Shown: one piece after another, positions 8,502-20,214 of the stretch
How the letters are laid out: each line of letters begins with the position of its first letter
How positions within the stretch are numbered: the first letter of the stretch is position 1
DNA from: Bacillus sp. X1(2014)
Lineage (GTDB): Bacteria > Bacillota > Bacilli > Bacillales_B > DSM-18226
Length of the DNA: 64,000 bases
Assembly (NCBI RefSeq): GCF_007678255.1
Contig: NZ_VEED01000006.1
Coordinates: forward strand, 186,001 to 250,000
Direction: 5' to 3'
Program-made: the position numbers and the translations under genes
The notes under the pieces: generated by a model
What the model was told of the DNA's origin: nothing
Database searches by the model: none
Seen by the model: the letters and a program-made list of their open reading frames with translations, nothing else

Positions 8502-8544
8502 TGTGCGGCAGGTCACATTTTTCTCCAATGGAAGCGTTTAGGAT
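8502..8544 (+). promoter_or_regulatory. Candidate Crp/Fnr site and class II promoter of the nos operon
   Basis: TGTGC-GGCAGG-TCACA (8502-8517) differs from TGTGA-N6-TCACA at one half-site base. A TAGGAT -10 at 8539-8544 would give a start near 8551 and put the site centre at -41.5, the standard class II activator position. No good -35 is seen, as expected for an activator-dependent promoter. Confidence 0.55.
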
Positions 8545-8579
8545 GAAGGTGTTCATTTGAGAAAAAAGGAGGGAAAAAG

Positions 8580-9035
8580 ATGAAAAAAGCCATTATTAGT
8601 TTTGTTATTTGTACATTACTTGGCTTTGGATTAGGCTACTTAGTGTTTGGCGTGATCATGGGGGATTCCGAAAAACAGCCTCAAGTGGCAAAAACTGAAA
8701 CGAAAGAAACGACAGAAACAGCAGCTGCTAAAGAAGAAACAACAGCTGATTCAAAAGAAGCAACGACGGTTTCTGCCAACGAGGATAACATCCTTAACAA
8801 AAAAGGCTGCCTTGGCTGCCACAGTGTTGAATCTCTAAATATTACAGGTGGAGCAGTTGGGCCAGACCTTTCCCAAGCATTTGCAAACGTAGAAGGCAAG
8901 CATGGCAAGCCGATTGAGGAATTCTTAAAAGCACCTACTTCTGCAGTCATGTCAGGCGTGATTGGCAAAAATCCGTTATCCGATGAAGAACGCAAGCAAG
9001 TATTAGATCTACTGAAACAAGCATCTGAAAAATAA
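8580..9035 (+). CDS. nosC: Membrane-anchored c-type cytochrome of the nos operon
   Basis: The protein of 151 residues has one N-terminal membrane segment (residues 4-27), a linker rich in Thr, Glu, Lys and Ala (30-70), then a mono-heme domain with CLGCH at residues 77-81 and candidate Met ligands near residue 124. It would be held on the outside of the cell membrane and deliver electrons to NosZ, as NosC proteins in Gram-positive clade II nos operons are thought to do. RBS GGAGGG is well placed. nosZ follows after 17 bases. Confidence 0.88.
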   Translation: MKKAIISFVICTLLGFGLGYLVFGVIMGDSEKQPQVAKTETKETTETAAAKEETTADSKEATTVSANEDNILNKKGCLGCHSVESLNITGGAVGPDLSQAFANVEGKHGKPIEEFLKAPTSAVMSGVIGKNPLSDEERKQVLDLLKQASEK

Positions 9036-9052
9036 AAAAGGTGGTGTATATA

Positions 9053-10918
9053 ATGAAAAAATGGATTCCGATTGCATCGGGTCTCTTAGCTGGGTTTGTC
9101 GCAGCAACGATCTCGTTTGCTGATTTCTCAGCAAAGACAGAAACGCAAGCAGCGTCAAGCACAAAGAGTGATGCTGAAAAAGTATATGTTCCATTCGGCC
9201 AAAAAGATGATTATTACCTATTTGCTTCCGGCGGCCACTCCGGTCAAATGTTTATTTATGGAGTTCCATCGATGCGTCATATTCGAACGGTTCCGGTCTT
9301 CTCGCAGGATTCGGCTACAGGGTATGGTTTTGATGAACACTCGAAGAAATTAATGGGCGGTTATACATGGGGTGACCTTCATCACCCGGCCTTCTCAGAA
9401 ACAAATGGTGACTATGACGGTAAATACATGTTCGCGACCGATGTTGGTAACAGCCGTGCGGCGGCGATGGATTTGAAAACATTCACTGTGAAAGACATTA
9501 TTAACGTTCCAAATACAAGCGGACCACACTGTGCGGCCTTCGTTACTGAAAATACCGAGTATATGTTCCTGCCGACTCGCTTCGCTGTTCCGCTGCAACA
9601 CAAGTACGAATCACTTGATGATTACAGTACAAAATACCGCGGCGTCATGTCTGCTGTCACGTTTGATGAAAACAAACAAAAACTAAATATTGGTTACCAA
9701 GTCGCCCTTCCACCATGGTCTTATGACCTTTCTGATGCAGGTAAAAGGGAATCAGCTGATTGGGCGGTTATGACGACTTATAATACCGAAGAATCAACTA
9801 CTAATCTTGAAATTAATGCTTCACAAGCCGACCGTGACTATATTGTTCTATTCAACTGGAAAGAGCTCGAGAAAATGGTCAAGGAAGGCAAGTACGAAAA
9901 TGTGGGCGGTCAGAAAATGATTTTCCCTGAAAAGCAAAAAGGCGGCATTTATTTAATTCCAGTCGCTAAATCACCACATGGTGTCGATGTTACACCAGAC
10001 GGCAAGCACTTTATTGCTTCTGGGAAATTAGCACCAACCATGACTGTCTTCTCATTTGAAAAAGCGTTTAAAGCTGTCGCAAACAAAGACTTCGCTGGTG
10101 AACGAAATGGTATTCCAGTCCTTAATTACAAATCTGTGATGGAAAGAGAAGTTAACCCTGAAAATGCCTTAGGACCACTGCACACTCAATTTGATGACAA
10201 AGGCATGGCCTATACCACCATGTTCATTTCTTCAGAAATCGTGAAATGGGATCCAAAAACAGGTGAAACTTTAGATCGTGTCCCTGTTCAATATTCTCCA
10301 GGACATTCTGTTGCCGCAGAAGGTGATACGGTTGCACCAGATGGAAAATATATCATTGCATTAAATAAGATTGCGAAGGACAGCTATTTATCCGTTGGAC
10401 CTTCTCATCCTGAATCCATGCAGTTAATTGATATCAGCGGAAAGATGAAGATCATCCAATCTGCACCAGTTAACCCGGAACCACACTATGCCCAAATGAT
10501 TAAAGCGGATAAAATCAAAACAATTGAAGTCTATCCGAAGGACCCAAAGAATAAAGAGGCTGTTTACAAGCAGAGCGATACAAAAATCGTTCGGAATGGT
10601 AACAAAGTCGATGTATATGGTATCGCGATGCGTTCGAAATTCATCTTTGATGCCAAAGCAAAACGTCCTGATGTAATCGAAGTAAATGAAGGAGATCACG
10701 TTACGATTCATCTGACAAATATTGATTTCGATGAGGATATTACCCACGGATTTGCCATCAACAGCTATAACTTAAACATGGAAGTTCAGCCAGGACAAAC
10801 CAACACGATGGAATTTGTCGCAAATAAAGCAGGAACCTACCCACTTTATTGCACAAACTTCTGTTCTGCACTACACCAAGAAATGACCGGCTACTTCCTT
10901 GTAAAACCAAAACAGTAA
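9053..10918 (+). CDS. nosZ: Nitrous oxide reductase, clade II (Sec-type)
   Basis: NosZ reduces N2O to N2. The 621-residue protein starts with a Sec-type signal peptide (KKWIPIASGLLAGFVAATISFA) lacking the Tat twin arginine, the hallmark of clade II. The N-terminal seven-bladed propeller carries the CuZ histidines (for example GGHSGQ, SMRHIR, HHPAFSE, PHCAAF, SPHGVD, LGPLHTQ, PGHSVAAEGD). The C-terminal cupredoxin has the CuA motif CTNFCSALHQEM plus an upstream HGF. An upstream GTG at 9041 is in frame, but the ATG at 9053 is correctly spaced after AAAGGTGG. All key residues appear present. Confidence 0.96.
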   Translation: MKKWIPIASGLLAGFVAATISFADFSAKTETQAASSTKSDAEKVYVPFGQKDDYYLFASGGHSGQMFIYGVPSMRHIRTVPVFSQDSATGYGFDEHSKKLMGGYTWGDLHHPAFSETNGDYDGKYMFATDVGNSRAAAMDLKTFTVKDIINVPNTSGPHCAAFVTENTEYMFLPTRFAVPLQHKYESLDDYSTKYRGVMSAVTFDENKQKLNIGYQVALPPWSYDLSDAGKRESADWAVMTTYNTEESTTNLEINASQADRDYIVLFNWKELEKMVKEGKYENVGGQKMIFPEKQKGGIYLIPVAKSPHGVDVTPDGKHFIASGKLAPTMTVFSFEKAFKAVANKDFAGERNGIPVLNYKSVMEREVNPENALGPLHTQFDDKGMAYTTMFISSEIVKWDPKTGETLDRVPVQYSPGHSVAAEGDTVAPDGKYIIALNKIAKDSYLSVGPSHPESMQLIDISGKMKIIQSAPVNPEPHYAQMIKADKIKTIEVYPKDPKNKEAVYKQSDTKIVRNGNKVDVYGIAMRSKFIFDAKAKRPDVIEVNEGDHVTIHLTNIDFDEDITHGFAINSYNLNMEVQPGQTNTMEFVANKAGTYPLYCTNFCSALHQEMTGYFLVKPKQ

Positions 10919-10938
10919 TTCAGCAATATGTTGGCGAT

Positions 10939-10965
10939 GGGTATCAATGGAAAAAATTGATACCC
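10939..10965 (+). terminator. Intercistronic hairpin between nosZ and nosB
   Basis: GGGTATCAAT, GGAAAAA loop, ATTGATACCC, followed by TTCTCCGTTTT. The stem is perfect but the U tract is weak. It may be a partial terminator or 3' stabiliser raising nosZ above the downstream assembly genes. Confidence 0.6.
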
Positions 10966-11007
10966 TTCTCCGTTTTACAACGATTTCATTAAAAAGGCGA
11001 TGTTAAC

Positions 11008-11577
11008 ATGAAAGATAAAACAAAAAAATTATCAATGGTTTCTTCATTATTGCTTGTTACTTCAACTATTTTAATAGTCATCTCATTATTTTTTCCATGG
11101 TGGAAAATGGTCTTTGTTGCTCCCCAATATCCAGAAGGGCTAAATATCATTGTGTACCCGAATAAGCTTGAAGGCGAAATTGATATCGTTAATGGGCTTA
11201 ACCACTATATTGGTATGGCGAACTTCAGTGAAAAAAACTTCCCTGAATTAGCGTATTTACCTTATCTAGTTGGTGGTTTAGCGGCTTTAACTCTTTTAAC
11301 CGCCCTGCTTCGAAAAAAGTCTGTTCTATACGGATTAATCGGCTTATTTGTGATTGGCGGCGGGCTAGGTGTCTATGACCTTCACCATGCATTGAAAAAG
11401 TTTGGTACCAATTTAAGTCCCGAAGCTCCCATAAAAATGGATCCATTTGTTCCGCCTATTTTAGGACACAATACAGTGGCGAACTTCCAAACCAACAGCC
11501 TGCTTGGCCTAGGAACATATTTGGTAATCGCTGCGTTTATCCTCTTACTCATTCCGTTATGGAAGGATCGAAAGTAA
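11008..11577 (+). CDS. nosB: Polytopic membrane protein NosB of the clade II nos operon
   Basis: The 189-residue protein has four predicted membrane segments: about residues 12-32, 88-105, 112-128 and 165-185. A large external loop lies between the first and second. It contains no catalytic motif. Position between nosZ and nosD is that of NosB in clade II operons, a protein of unknown biochemical role tied to electron supply or assembly. The stop codon directly abuts the nosD ATG. Confidence 0.82.
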   Translation: MKDKTKKLSMVSSLLLVTSTILIVISLFFPWWKMVFVAPQYPEGLNIIVYPNKLEGEIDIVNGLNHYIGMANFSEKNFPELAYLPYLVGGLAALTLLTALLRKKSVLYGLIGLFVIGGGLGVYDLHHALKKFGTNLSPEAPIKMDPFVPPILGHNTVANFQTNSLLGLGTYLVIAAFILLLIPLWKDRK

Positions 11578-12918
11578 ATGAAAAAACTTGCGCTCTTATC
11601 TTTCATTTTTTCTCTATTGCTAGTCATGAGCCCTGAGAAAAAGCTGGCAGCCGAACAATTACAAGCAACCATCGACAGCCTGAAAGAAGGGGCGGTCCTG
11701 AGGCTTGAAAATAAAACCTACCAGGGCAATATTGTCATTAACAAACCGATAACGATTATTGGCTCAAAAAAGACCGTGATCAAAGGAGACGGTACCGGAA
11801 ATGTCATTTCCATTAAGGCACCTGATGTGAAACTGAGCTACCTGACAGTCACGCATGGAGGTATGAACCGGAACTCAGCTGAGGAATATGCAGCCATAAA
11901 GATTTACACAAACAACAATGTCGTCGAACATATCATCATCCGCGACTCCTTTCACGGCATTTATTTAAGCCAGGCACACAAAAATACCATTCGTTCCAAC
12001 CGAATTAAGGGTCTGGGGAAAGGCGAAATCGCCGCCCAGGGCAATGGGATTCATGTTTATTATGCTAATGATAATCTGCTAGAAAAGAATACAATAGAAG
12101 GCACCCGGGACGGGATGTTCTTTGAATATGCGAACAACAACAAAAGCTATGAAAATAATATTAGTCACACAAGATATGGTTTGCATTACATGTATTCCGA
12201 CAAGAACATTTTCAAGAAAAATATATTCACGATGAACACCGGCGGCGCAGCGATTATGAACTCGAATCATGTAAAGCTCGAGGATAATCAATTTCTCGTG
12301 AACTACGGCAACCAGTCGTTTGGATTATTGCTGCTTCAAGCTAATGACAACGAAATTGCCAATAATACCTTTTACATGAACCAACGCGGCATGTACATTG
12401 ATCAAGCGACTAGAAACGAATTCCGCCACAACAAAGTCGTTCAAAACCAAATCGGAATTGAACTGTGGTCTAGTTCCAATGACCAAGTTTTCACCTTAAA
12501 TCAAATTACCGAAAATACGATTCCTGCTGTAACTCTTGGCGGCAATAGTGAGAATAATTCCTGGAGCATGAATGGCAAAGGGAATGACTGGGGCAGCACG
12601 TTCCCCATCACCGATTTAGACCAAGACAGCATCGGGGATTTTCCAATAACCTATCGTTCTTCTTTATATCAATTAATAGAAGACCAAGAATTATCCTATT
12701 TATTTTTAAAAAGTCCCGCATTGAAGATTTATGAAAAATTGAATGCGGCGCTGTCAAAGGAAGCCGTCATGTTTCATGACCCACACCCGCTAACAGCGGC
12801 AAAGGGATCACATTCGAAAGCAATTTTCCTTATTGCCACCTTACTAATTGTGGGGATTTTACTAAAAGGGAGACACCTACTATGCATTACATTTGGAAGG
12901 AATGGAAGGAAAATATAA
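11578..12918 (+). CDS. nosD: NosD, copper-site maturation protein (right-handed beta helix)
   Basis: The 446-residue protein has a signal peptide (residues 1-25), then many Asn-rich NosD/CASH beta-helix turns, such as NTIRSNRIKGLG, NNLLEKNTIEGT and NEIANNTFYMNQRGMYI. A C-terminal membrane segment is near residues 417-434. NosD works with the NosFY ABC transporter to assemble CuZ in NosZ. The start immediately follows the nosB stop and the 3' end overlaps nosY by 37 bases, indicating tight coupling. Confidence 0.93.
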   Translation: MKKLALLSFIFSLLLVMSPEKKLAAEQLQATIDSLKEGAVLRLENKTYQGNIVINKPITIIGSKKTVIKGDGTGNVISIKAPDVKLSYLTVTHGGMNRNSAEEYAAIKIYTNNNVVEHIIIRDSFHGIYLSQAHKNTIRSNRIKGLGKGEIAAQGNGIHVYYANDNLLEKNTIEGTRDGMFFEYANNNKSYENNISHTRYGLHYMYSDKNIFKKNIFTMNTGGAAIMNSNHVKLEDNQFLVNYGNQSFGLLLLQANDNEIANNTFYMNQRGMYIDQATRNEFRHNKVVQNQIGIELWSSSNDQVFTLNQITENTIPAVTLGGNSENNSWSMNGKGNDWGSTFPITDLDQDSIGDFPITYRSSLYQLIEDQELSYLFLKSPALKIYEKLNAALSKEAVMFHDPHPLTAAKGSHSKAIFLIATLLIVGILLKGRHLLCITFGRNGRKI

Positions 12919-13679
12919 GAGGAAAAGGACTTTGGCTAAGTTTAAGTATTATTGTTCTGATTTCAATCGCGATTTTATTTCGTTCCTCAGCCCTTTCATT
13001 TGATAAAGGCTTTTATGTGCTCTTAATCAACTTGTTTGATACGATTATCTATTTTATTCCGATTCTATGCTTATTTATCGGGGCATTCTCGATTTTTCAA
13101 GAAAAGGAACAAAAGACATTGATTATCCTGCTGACAAAGACAGACCAATTCGGAAATTTTCTAATCAAAAAAAGCCTAGGACTCTATACAGTTGTCCTTG
13201 TCCCGCTGATTACGTGGTTTTTCATTTATTTGTTACTATTAAAATTTAACTTTCAACTAGATATGAAAAGTTATTTCATCTTTGTGGCAGCGATTGTTTC
13301 AATAAGCCTCGTCTTTTTGCAAATGGGCGCTGCCATCGGAAGTATCAGCCGTTCGAGGATGCAGATTTTAGGGTTTACGATCTTTGTCTGGTTCTACTTT
13401 TTCTTCTTGCATGATTTTATCTTGCTGTCGTTTTTACCTGATGTGACGCATGAAAATGTAAAACTATTTTCTTCGGTTTACTTTTTAAATCCTCTTCAGG
13501 CTGTTCGAATGTTCTTAGAAACAGGCACTGGGGTATATTCCTTCGGCCATATGTCGAGACTCTTACAAGCGTTTATGTGGACGAAACCGATATTCTTCCT
13601 GCTCGGAAATCTATTGTTCTGGCTCATCGCTTCATTTTTCACAGCGATTGTTTTCAATCGTAAGGAGGGGTACGAATGA
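12882..13679 (+). CDS. nosY: NosY, ABC transporter permease for NosZ maturation
   Basis: The protein has 265 residues with about six membrane segments and the ABC-2 permease pattern (FQEKEQKTLIILLTKTDQFGNFLIKK after the first pair). NosY pairs with NosF to energise delivery of a sulfur species for the CuZ tetranuclear centre. The gene starts inside the nosD coding region and ends in an ATGA overlap with nosF. Confidence 0.92.
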   Translation: MHYIWKEWKENIRGKGLWLSLSIIVLISIAILFRSSALSFDKGFYVLLINLFDTIIYFIPILCLFIGAFSIFQEKEQKTLIILLTKTDQFGNFLIKKSLGLYTVVLVPLITWFFIYLLLLKFNFQLDMKSYFIFVAAIVSISLVFLQMGAAIGSISRSRMQILGFTIFVWFYFFFLHDFILLSFLPDVTHENVKLFSSVYFLNPLQAVRMFLETGTGVYSFGHMSRLLQAFMWTKPIFFLLGNLLFWLIASFFTAIVFNRKEGYE

Positions 13680-14353
13680 TCACCGTAAAGAATTTAAACC
13701 AATCATTTGGAAAAAAAACGGTCTTGGATTCAATCAATCTAGACATTAACCGGAATGAAATTTGTGCTCTGGTTGGACGCAATGGCGCCGGGAAATCGAC
13801 ATTTATCAATAGTTTGCTTGGACTATTGCCGGTCAAGCAAGGGGAGATTTTGATAAATGGTATTGCCGTGAACAAGAAAAATAAGGAGTGGAAAAGAAAA
13901 ACCGCCTATTTGCCGGAAAAATTTATGCTTTATCCGATGCTGACCGGATTGGAAAATATGACGTTTTTTGCAGAGGCGGTGGCTAAGTCCGCCAACCCGG
14001 AACGAATAGAGCATGTGCTTCGTTCGGTCAGCTTGTGGGACGACCGCAATGAACAAGTCAAGAAGTACTCGAAAGGAATGCTGCAGCGCCTCGGTTTAGC
14101 AATCACCCTTTATCAGGATTCAAGCCTGCTCATTCTTGATGAACCGACAAGCGGTATTGACCCGCTCGGAAGAAAAGAAATTTTAGATGTACTCAGTTCC
14201 CTTCAGGATAAAACGATTCTGCTGTCATCACACCATCTGGATGAAATTAAGCAGATTTGTACCCATGTTGCTTATTTAGAAAATGGAAAAATGAAGAAAT
14301 ATAAAGTAGAAGATTTTTTACAAACTCATAATTTAGGAGGAATCAGTTCATGA
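13676..14353 (+). CDS. nosF: NosF, ABC transporter ATPase for NosZ maturation
   Basis: The 225-residue ATPase has Walker A GRNGAGKST near residue 34, signature YSKGMLQRLGLA near 134 and Walker B LLILDEPTSGID near 153. It is the motor of the NosDFY complex. The start overlaps nosY (ATGA) and its last bases overlap the next gene (ATGA), so all of nosB to the lipoprotein gene forms one coupled block. Confidence 0.94.
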   Translation: MITVKNLNQSFGKKTVLDSINLDINRNEICALVGRNGAGKSTFINSLLGLLPVKQGEILINGIAVNKKNKEWKRKTAYLPEKFMLYPMLTGLENMTFFAEAVAKSANPERIEHVLRSVSLWDDRNEQVKKYSKGMLQRLGLAITLYQDSSLLILDEPTSGIDPLGRKEILDVLSSLQDKTILLSSHHLDEIKQICTHVAYLENGKMKKYKVEDFLQTHNLGGISS

Positions 14354-15252
14354 AGATACGGGTAATCTCCGCCATCCTTCTTTTGATTGCCGTGATCACA
14401 GGATGCAGTTCAGACCCTGAATATAAAGTGGCTGTCACAAAGGATCTTTATTTCGTCAAGGATACAGCCATGCCTTTTGAAGTAAAGGTAACCGAAAACA
14501 AGAAAGCGGTAAAAGGGCTAGATGTATCTGCCAACCTAGCAATGACGGAAATGGATCATGGCAGCTTTGATGTCAAGCTTGAGGAAGGAAAAAATGGCAC
14601 CTATAGCGGCAAAGTAAATTTGCCAATGGGCGGTAAATATGAGGCTGTGTTTACGCTTAAAAAAGACGGGAAAAAGACGGAAAAAGTTATTGAACTGAAC
14701 GTAACCAAGCCAAAAGGGGTTGCCAAGGTGAATGGCGAGTGGATCACTGCTGAGGATGTCAGCTTTTATAAGTTCATTAACCAATTGCAGCTAGCGATCA
14801 ACCGTGAGAGTGCAGAGAAACAATATAAGGGCGAGCAGTTAGAGGAAGAACTCGCTTATTTAGAGACACAGGAAAAAACACTTGAAGATAAAAATCAGCT
14901 ATTAACACAAATCATCCGCCTCCGGGCAATGGCCTTACTGGGGGATGAAAAGGGCCATAAAGCAACGGAGACGGAAGTGAATGCGGCCCTTAGCAAAGCA
15001 CGCGAACAATATAATCAATTTGGGTCAGCTAAAAAGCTAATCAACGAGTACGGAGAAGAGAAGTTTTGGGCAACAGAAAAGCAGCAATATCAATTGATCG
15101 TCATGTCCCAGAAGGTTCAAAAGGATTTAATTGACAAAGTTAAAAAGGAAAATCCTAAAGCTGGCGAACAAGAAATCTACTACCAAGCTCAAAAAGAATA
15201 CGAAGAACTGCTGGTTTCACAGGTGAATTCATTAAAGATTGAGATCCTATAA
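14350..15252 (+). CDS. Lipoprotein with YtkA/FixH-like and SurA-N-like parts, last gene of nos operon
   Basis: The 300-residue protein has a lipoprotein signal (lipobox ITGC, Cys near residue 19). Residues 25-120 form a YtkA/FixH-like beta domain with a Met/His motif (MTEMDHG) that could bind copper. Residues about 128-300 begin AKVNGEWITAEDV, the typical start of a SurA/PrsA-type N-domain, and are then mostly charged helix; no PpiC domain is visible. It takes the place that the copper chaperone NosL often holds, and no NosL is seen elsewhere here. I infer a surface-anchored copper-handling or folding factor for NosZ. Start overlaps nosF (ATGA). Domain calls are by eye. Confidence 0.75.
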   Translation: MKIRVISAILLLIAVITGCSSDPEYKVAVTKDLYFVKDTAMPFEVKVTENKKAVKGLDVSANLAMTEMDHGSFDVKLEEGKNGTYSGKVNLPMGGKYEAVFTLKKDGKKTEKVIELNVTKPKGVAKVNGEWITAEDVSFYKFINQLQLAINRESAEKQYKGEQLEEELAYLETQEKTLEDKNQLLTQIIRLRAMALLGDEKGHKATETEVNAALSKAREQYNQFGSAKKLINEYGEEKFWATEKQQYQLIVMSQKVQKDLIDKVKKENPKAGEQEIYYQAQKEYEELLVSQVNSLKIEIL

Positions 15253-15254
15253 AA

Positions 15255-15284
15255 AAAGAGATTGGAATCTCCAATCTCTTTTTC
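15255..15284. terminator. Bidirectional terminator between nos and bgl operons
   Basis: AAAGAGATTGGA and TCCAATCTCTTT around an ATC loop, with A run on one side and T run on the other. It closes the nos operon on the plus strand and bglA on the minus strand. Confidence 0.9.
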
Positions 15285-15288
15285 ACAT

Positions 15289-16800
<1,512 letters not shown>

Positions 16801-16811
16801 TTTTTTAAAAA

Positions 16812-18749
<1,938 letters not shown>

Positions 18750-18790
18750 TTATACAACCAAATTTGTATCCGCTTTCCATCCCAAGAAAA

Positions 18791-18876
18791 CAAAAAACCT
18801 AAACTACCCATACATAAGTAAATAATCCTCATGTGTTGAGTAATTTAGGTTTTGCCTGCCGAACCAGTAACAATCC
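18791..18876 (-). promoter_or_regulatory. Promoter-distal RAT antiterminator with overlapping terminator
   Basis: On the minus strand the RAT is AGGATTGTTACTGGTTCGGC followed by AGGCAAAACCT (18876-18847), close to the LicT RAT sequence. Its 3' end overlaps a terminator whose stem is AAACCTAAATTAC / GTAGTTTAGGTTT with a T run (18852-18791). It is the second of two switches in the bglP leader, 60 bases before the start codon. Confidence 0.9.
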
Positions 18877-18970
18877 TAAAATAATTATCAAGTTTTTAAT
18901 CAAATACACCGTTATAGGAAGGCAGCCACCCTGAGTTCCTTTTTTCCGGATCAAAAGTTTCTCAAGAATA

Positions 18971-19052
18971 CAAAAAAACCTAAATTGTGCGCCTCAAACA
19001 AATGTTAAGAGACGACAATTTAGGTTTTGCCTGCACGACCAGTAACAACCCT
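18971..19052 (-). promoter_or_regulatory. Promoter-proximal RAT antiterminator with overlapping terminator
   Basis: On the minus strand the RAT AGGGTTGTTACTGGTCGTGC plus AGGCAAAACCT (19052-19022) overlaps a terminator with stem AACCTAAATTGT / ACAATTTAGGTT and seven T (19027-18971). It is near-identical in layout to the distal switch, so the transcript must pass two independent antitermination checks. Confidence 0.9.
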
Positions 19053-19083
19053 AAAGAATCGGGTGTATTTAATTTATAGATTG

Positions 19084-19120
19084 ATAGTATCATGATAATT
19101 TTATCATGTCAACGCTTTCA
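19084..19120 (-). promoter_or_regulatory. SigA promoter of bglPA overlapped by a cre site
   Basis: Minus strand: -35 TTGACA (19112-19107), 17-base spacer, -10 TACTAT (19089-19084). The sequence TGAAAGCGTTGACA (19120-19107) fits the cre consensus TGWNANCGNTNWCA at every position and covers the -35, so CcpA bound here would block polymerase. Confidence 0.88.
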
Positions 19121-19149
19121 TTTTAAATTTTTTAGCTTTCTTGACAAGG

Positions 19150-19242
19150 CCTGTTGTTTTCTGCTCCAGGCACTTCGCTTTCCGCGGGCGGTCCGGGGAG
19201 CCTCCCGCAGGAGTCTTCGTGCCTTCCGCTCCAATCAACAGG
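19150..19242. repeat. Dispersed GC-rich Bacillaceae intergenic repeat
   Basis: A 93-base GC-rich element with terminal CCTGTTG / CAACAGG and nested GGCAC...GTGCC arms (core CTTTCCGCGGGCGGTCCGG). It looks like a shortened form of a repeat seen many times in Bacillaceae genomes; that is from memory. No coding frame. Confidence 0.65.
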
Positions 19243-19272
19243 GTGCCAGAATTCACATAGTGCCTGACACCC
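19241..19272. repeat. Inverted variant of the 13-base dispersed motif
   Basis: GGGTGCCAG and CTGACACCC face each other over 14 bases; GTGCCTGACACCC (19260-19272) is the complement of the motif at 6091 and 57722 with one end base changed. Confidence 0.45.
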
Positions 19273-19288
19273 TTACTTACATCATAAT

Positions 19289-20143
19289 TTAAATGACTTC
19301 AAGTATCGCCTTTGCTACGCCGCTATCTACATTAGTGTCTGTAATTACATCACAAAGGGATTTGATTTCATAATTGGCATTTCCCATCGCCACTGACCTG
19401 CCTGCTTTTTCAAACATTGACACATCATTATAATTATCACCAATCGCCATCGTTTCCGCCAAGTCAATTCCTCTTTCTTTCACAAACGATTCAAGTGCAA
19501 TTCCCTTTTGAGCCTCACGGTTCGTGATTTCGAGGTTTTCATGACCGGAAGATGCGATGGCTAGTTCTTCTAAGTCGGCTAATGCTTGATTTGCTGCTTC
19601 TAATTTTTCCCCATCAAATGAGAAGACAAGAAATTTATAGATTTGATACTGATCATTTGCAAATAGCAGTTCATACTCTTCGATTGTTTGGACTAAGCCA
19701 TCACGGATTCTTGCCCCTGCGGCTTCTATGATCTCAGCCTGATTGGCTTCTGGATTCGCACTCATCACGATATCAACAAGAATGGAAACAGCTTTGTCTG
19801 GGTCGATCGTAAAGGCACCCTGATTTGTGTAAACTTCGAAGTACACGTCCTTTTTTGAGAGCCTTGCAGCAACCTCTCGAGCTAATTGTTTCCCAATTGG
19901 AGTAGCTGAAAGGACGTCCCCCTCTTTGGAACGTACTTCCGCGCCATTCACACAAATAACTGGGCAGGTTAAGCCCGCCTCAGAAAGGACGAAAGTAGCC
20001 TCTTGATAGGACCGGCCTGTTGCAACCACTACTTCAACCCCTTGTGACTGCGCTTTTAAAATAGCTTCCTTATTCTCTAAGCTGATTTGTTGAACCGAAT
20101 TTAATAATGTTCCATCCATATCTGTTGCAATACATTTAATCAT
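19289..20143 (-). CDS. Cof-type HAD-IIB family hydrolase
   Basis: The 284-residue phosphatase has the HAD motif I DMDGTLLNS at residues 7-15, motif II VVATGRS near 40, a cap domain in the middle, motif III Lys in REAQKGIAL near 196 and motif IV GDNYNDVSMFEKAG near 221. Such enzymes dephosphorylate sugar phosphates or cofactors; substrate unknown. The ATG at 20143 is preferred over the in-frame GTG at 20152, which lies inside GAGGGTGG. Being beside the bgl operon may be incidental. Confidence 0.9.
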   Translation of the reverse strand: MIKCIATDMDGTLLNSVQQISLENKEAILKAQSQGVEVVVATGRSYQEATFVLSEAGLTCPVICVNGAEVRSKEGDVLSATPIGKQLAREVAARLSKKDVYFEVYTNQGAFTIDPDKAVSILVDIVMSANPEANQAEIIEAAGARIRDGLVQTIEEYELLFANDQYQIYKFLVFSFDGEKLEAANQALADLEELAIASSGHENLEITNREAQKGIALESFVKERGIDLAETMAIGDNYNDVSMFEKAGRSVAMGNANYEIKSLCDVITDTNVDSGVAKAILEVI

Positions 20144-20214
20144 GATGTCCACCCTCTATCCCTTTTCATTATTGCCATTTTAACAGATTATCTAAAACAT
20201 TATCTCCCTAATGC

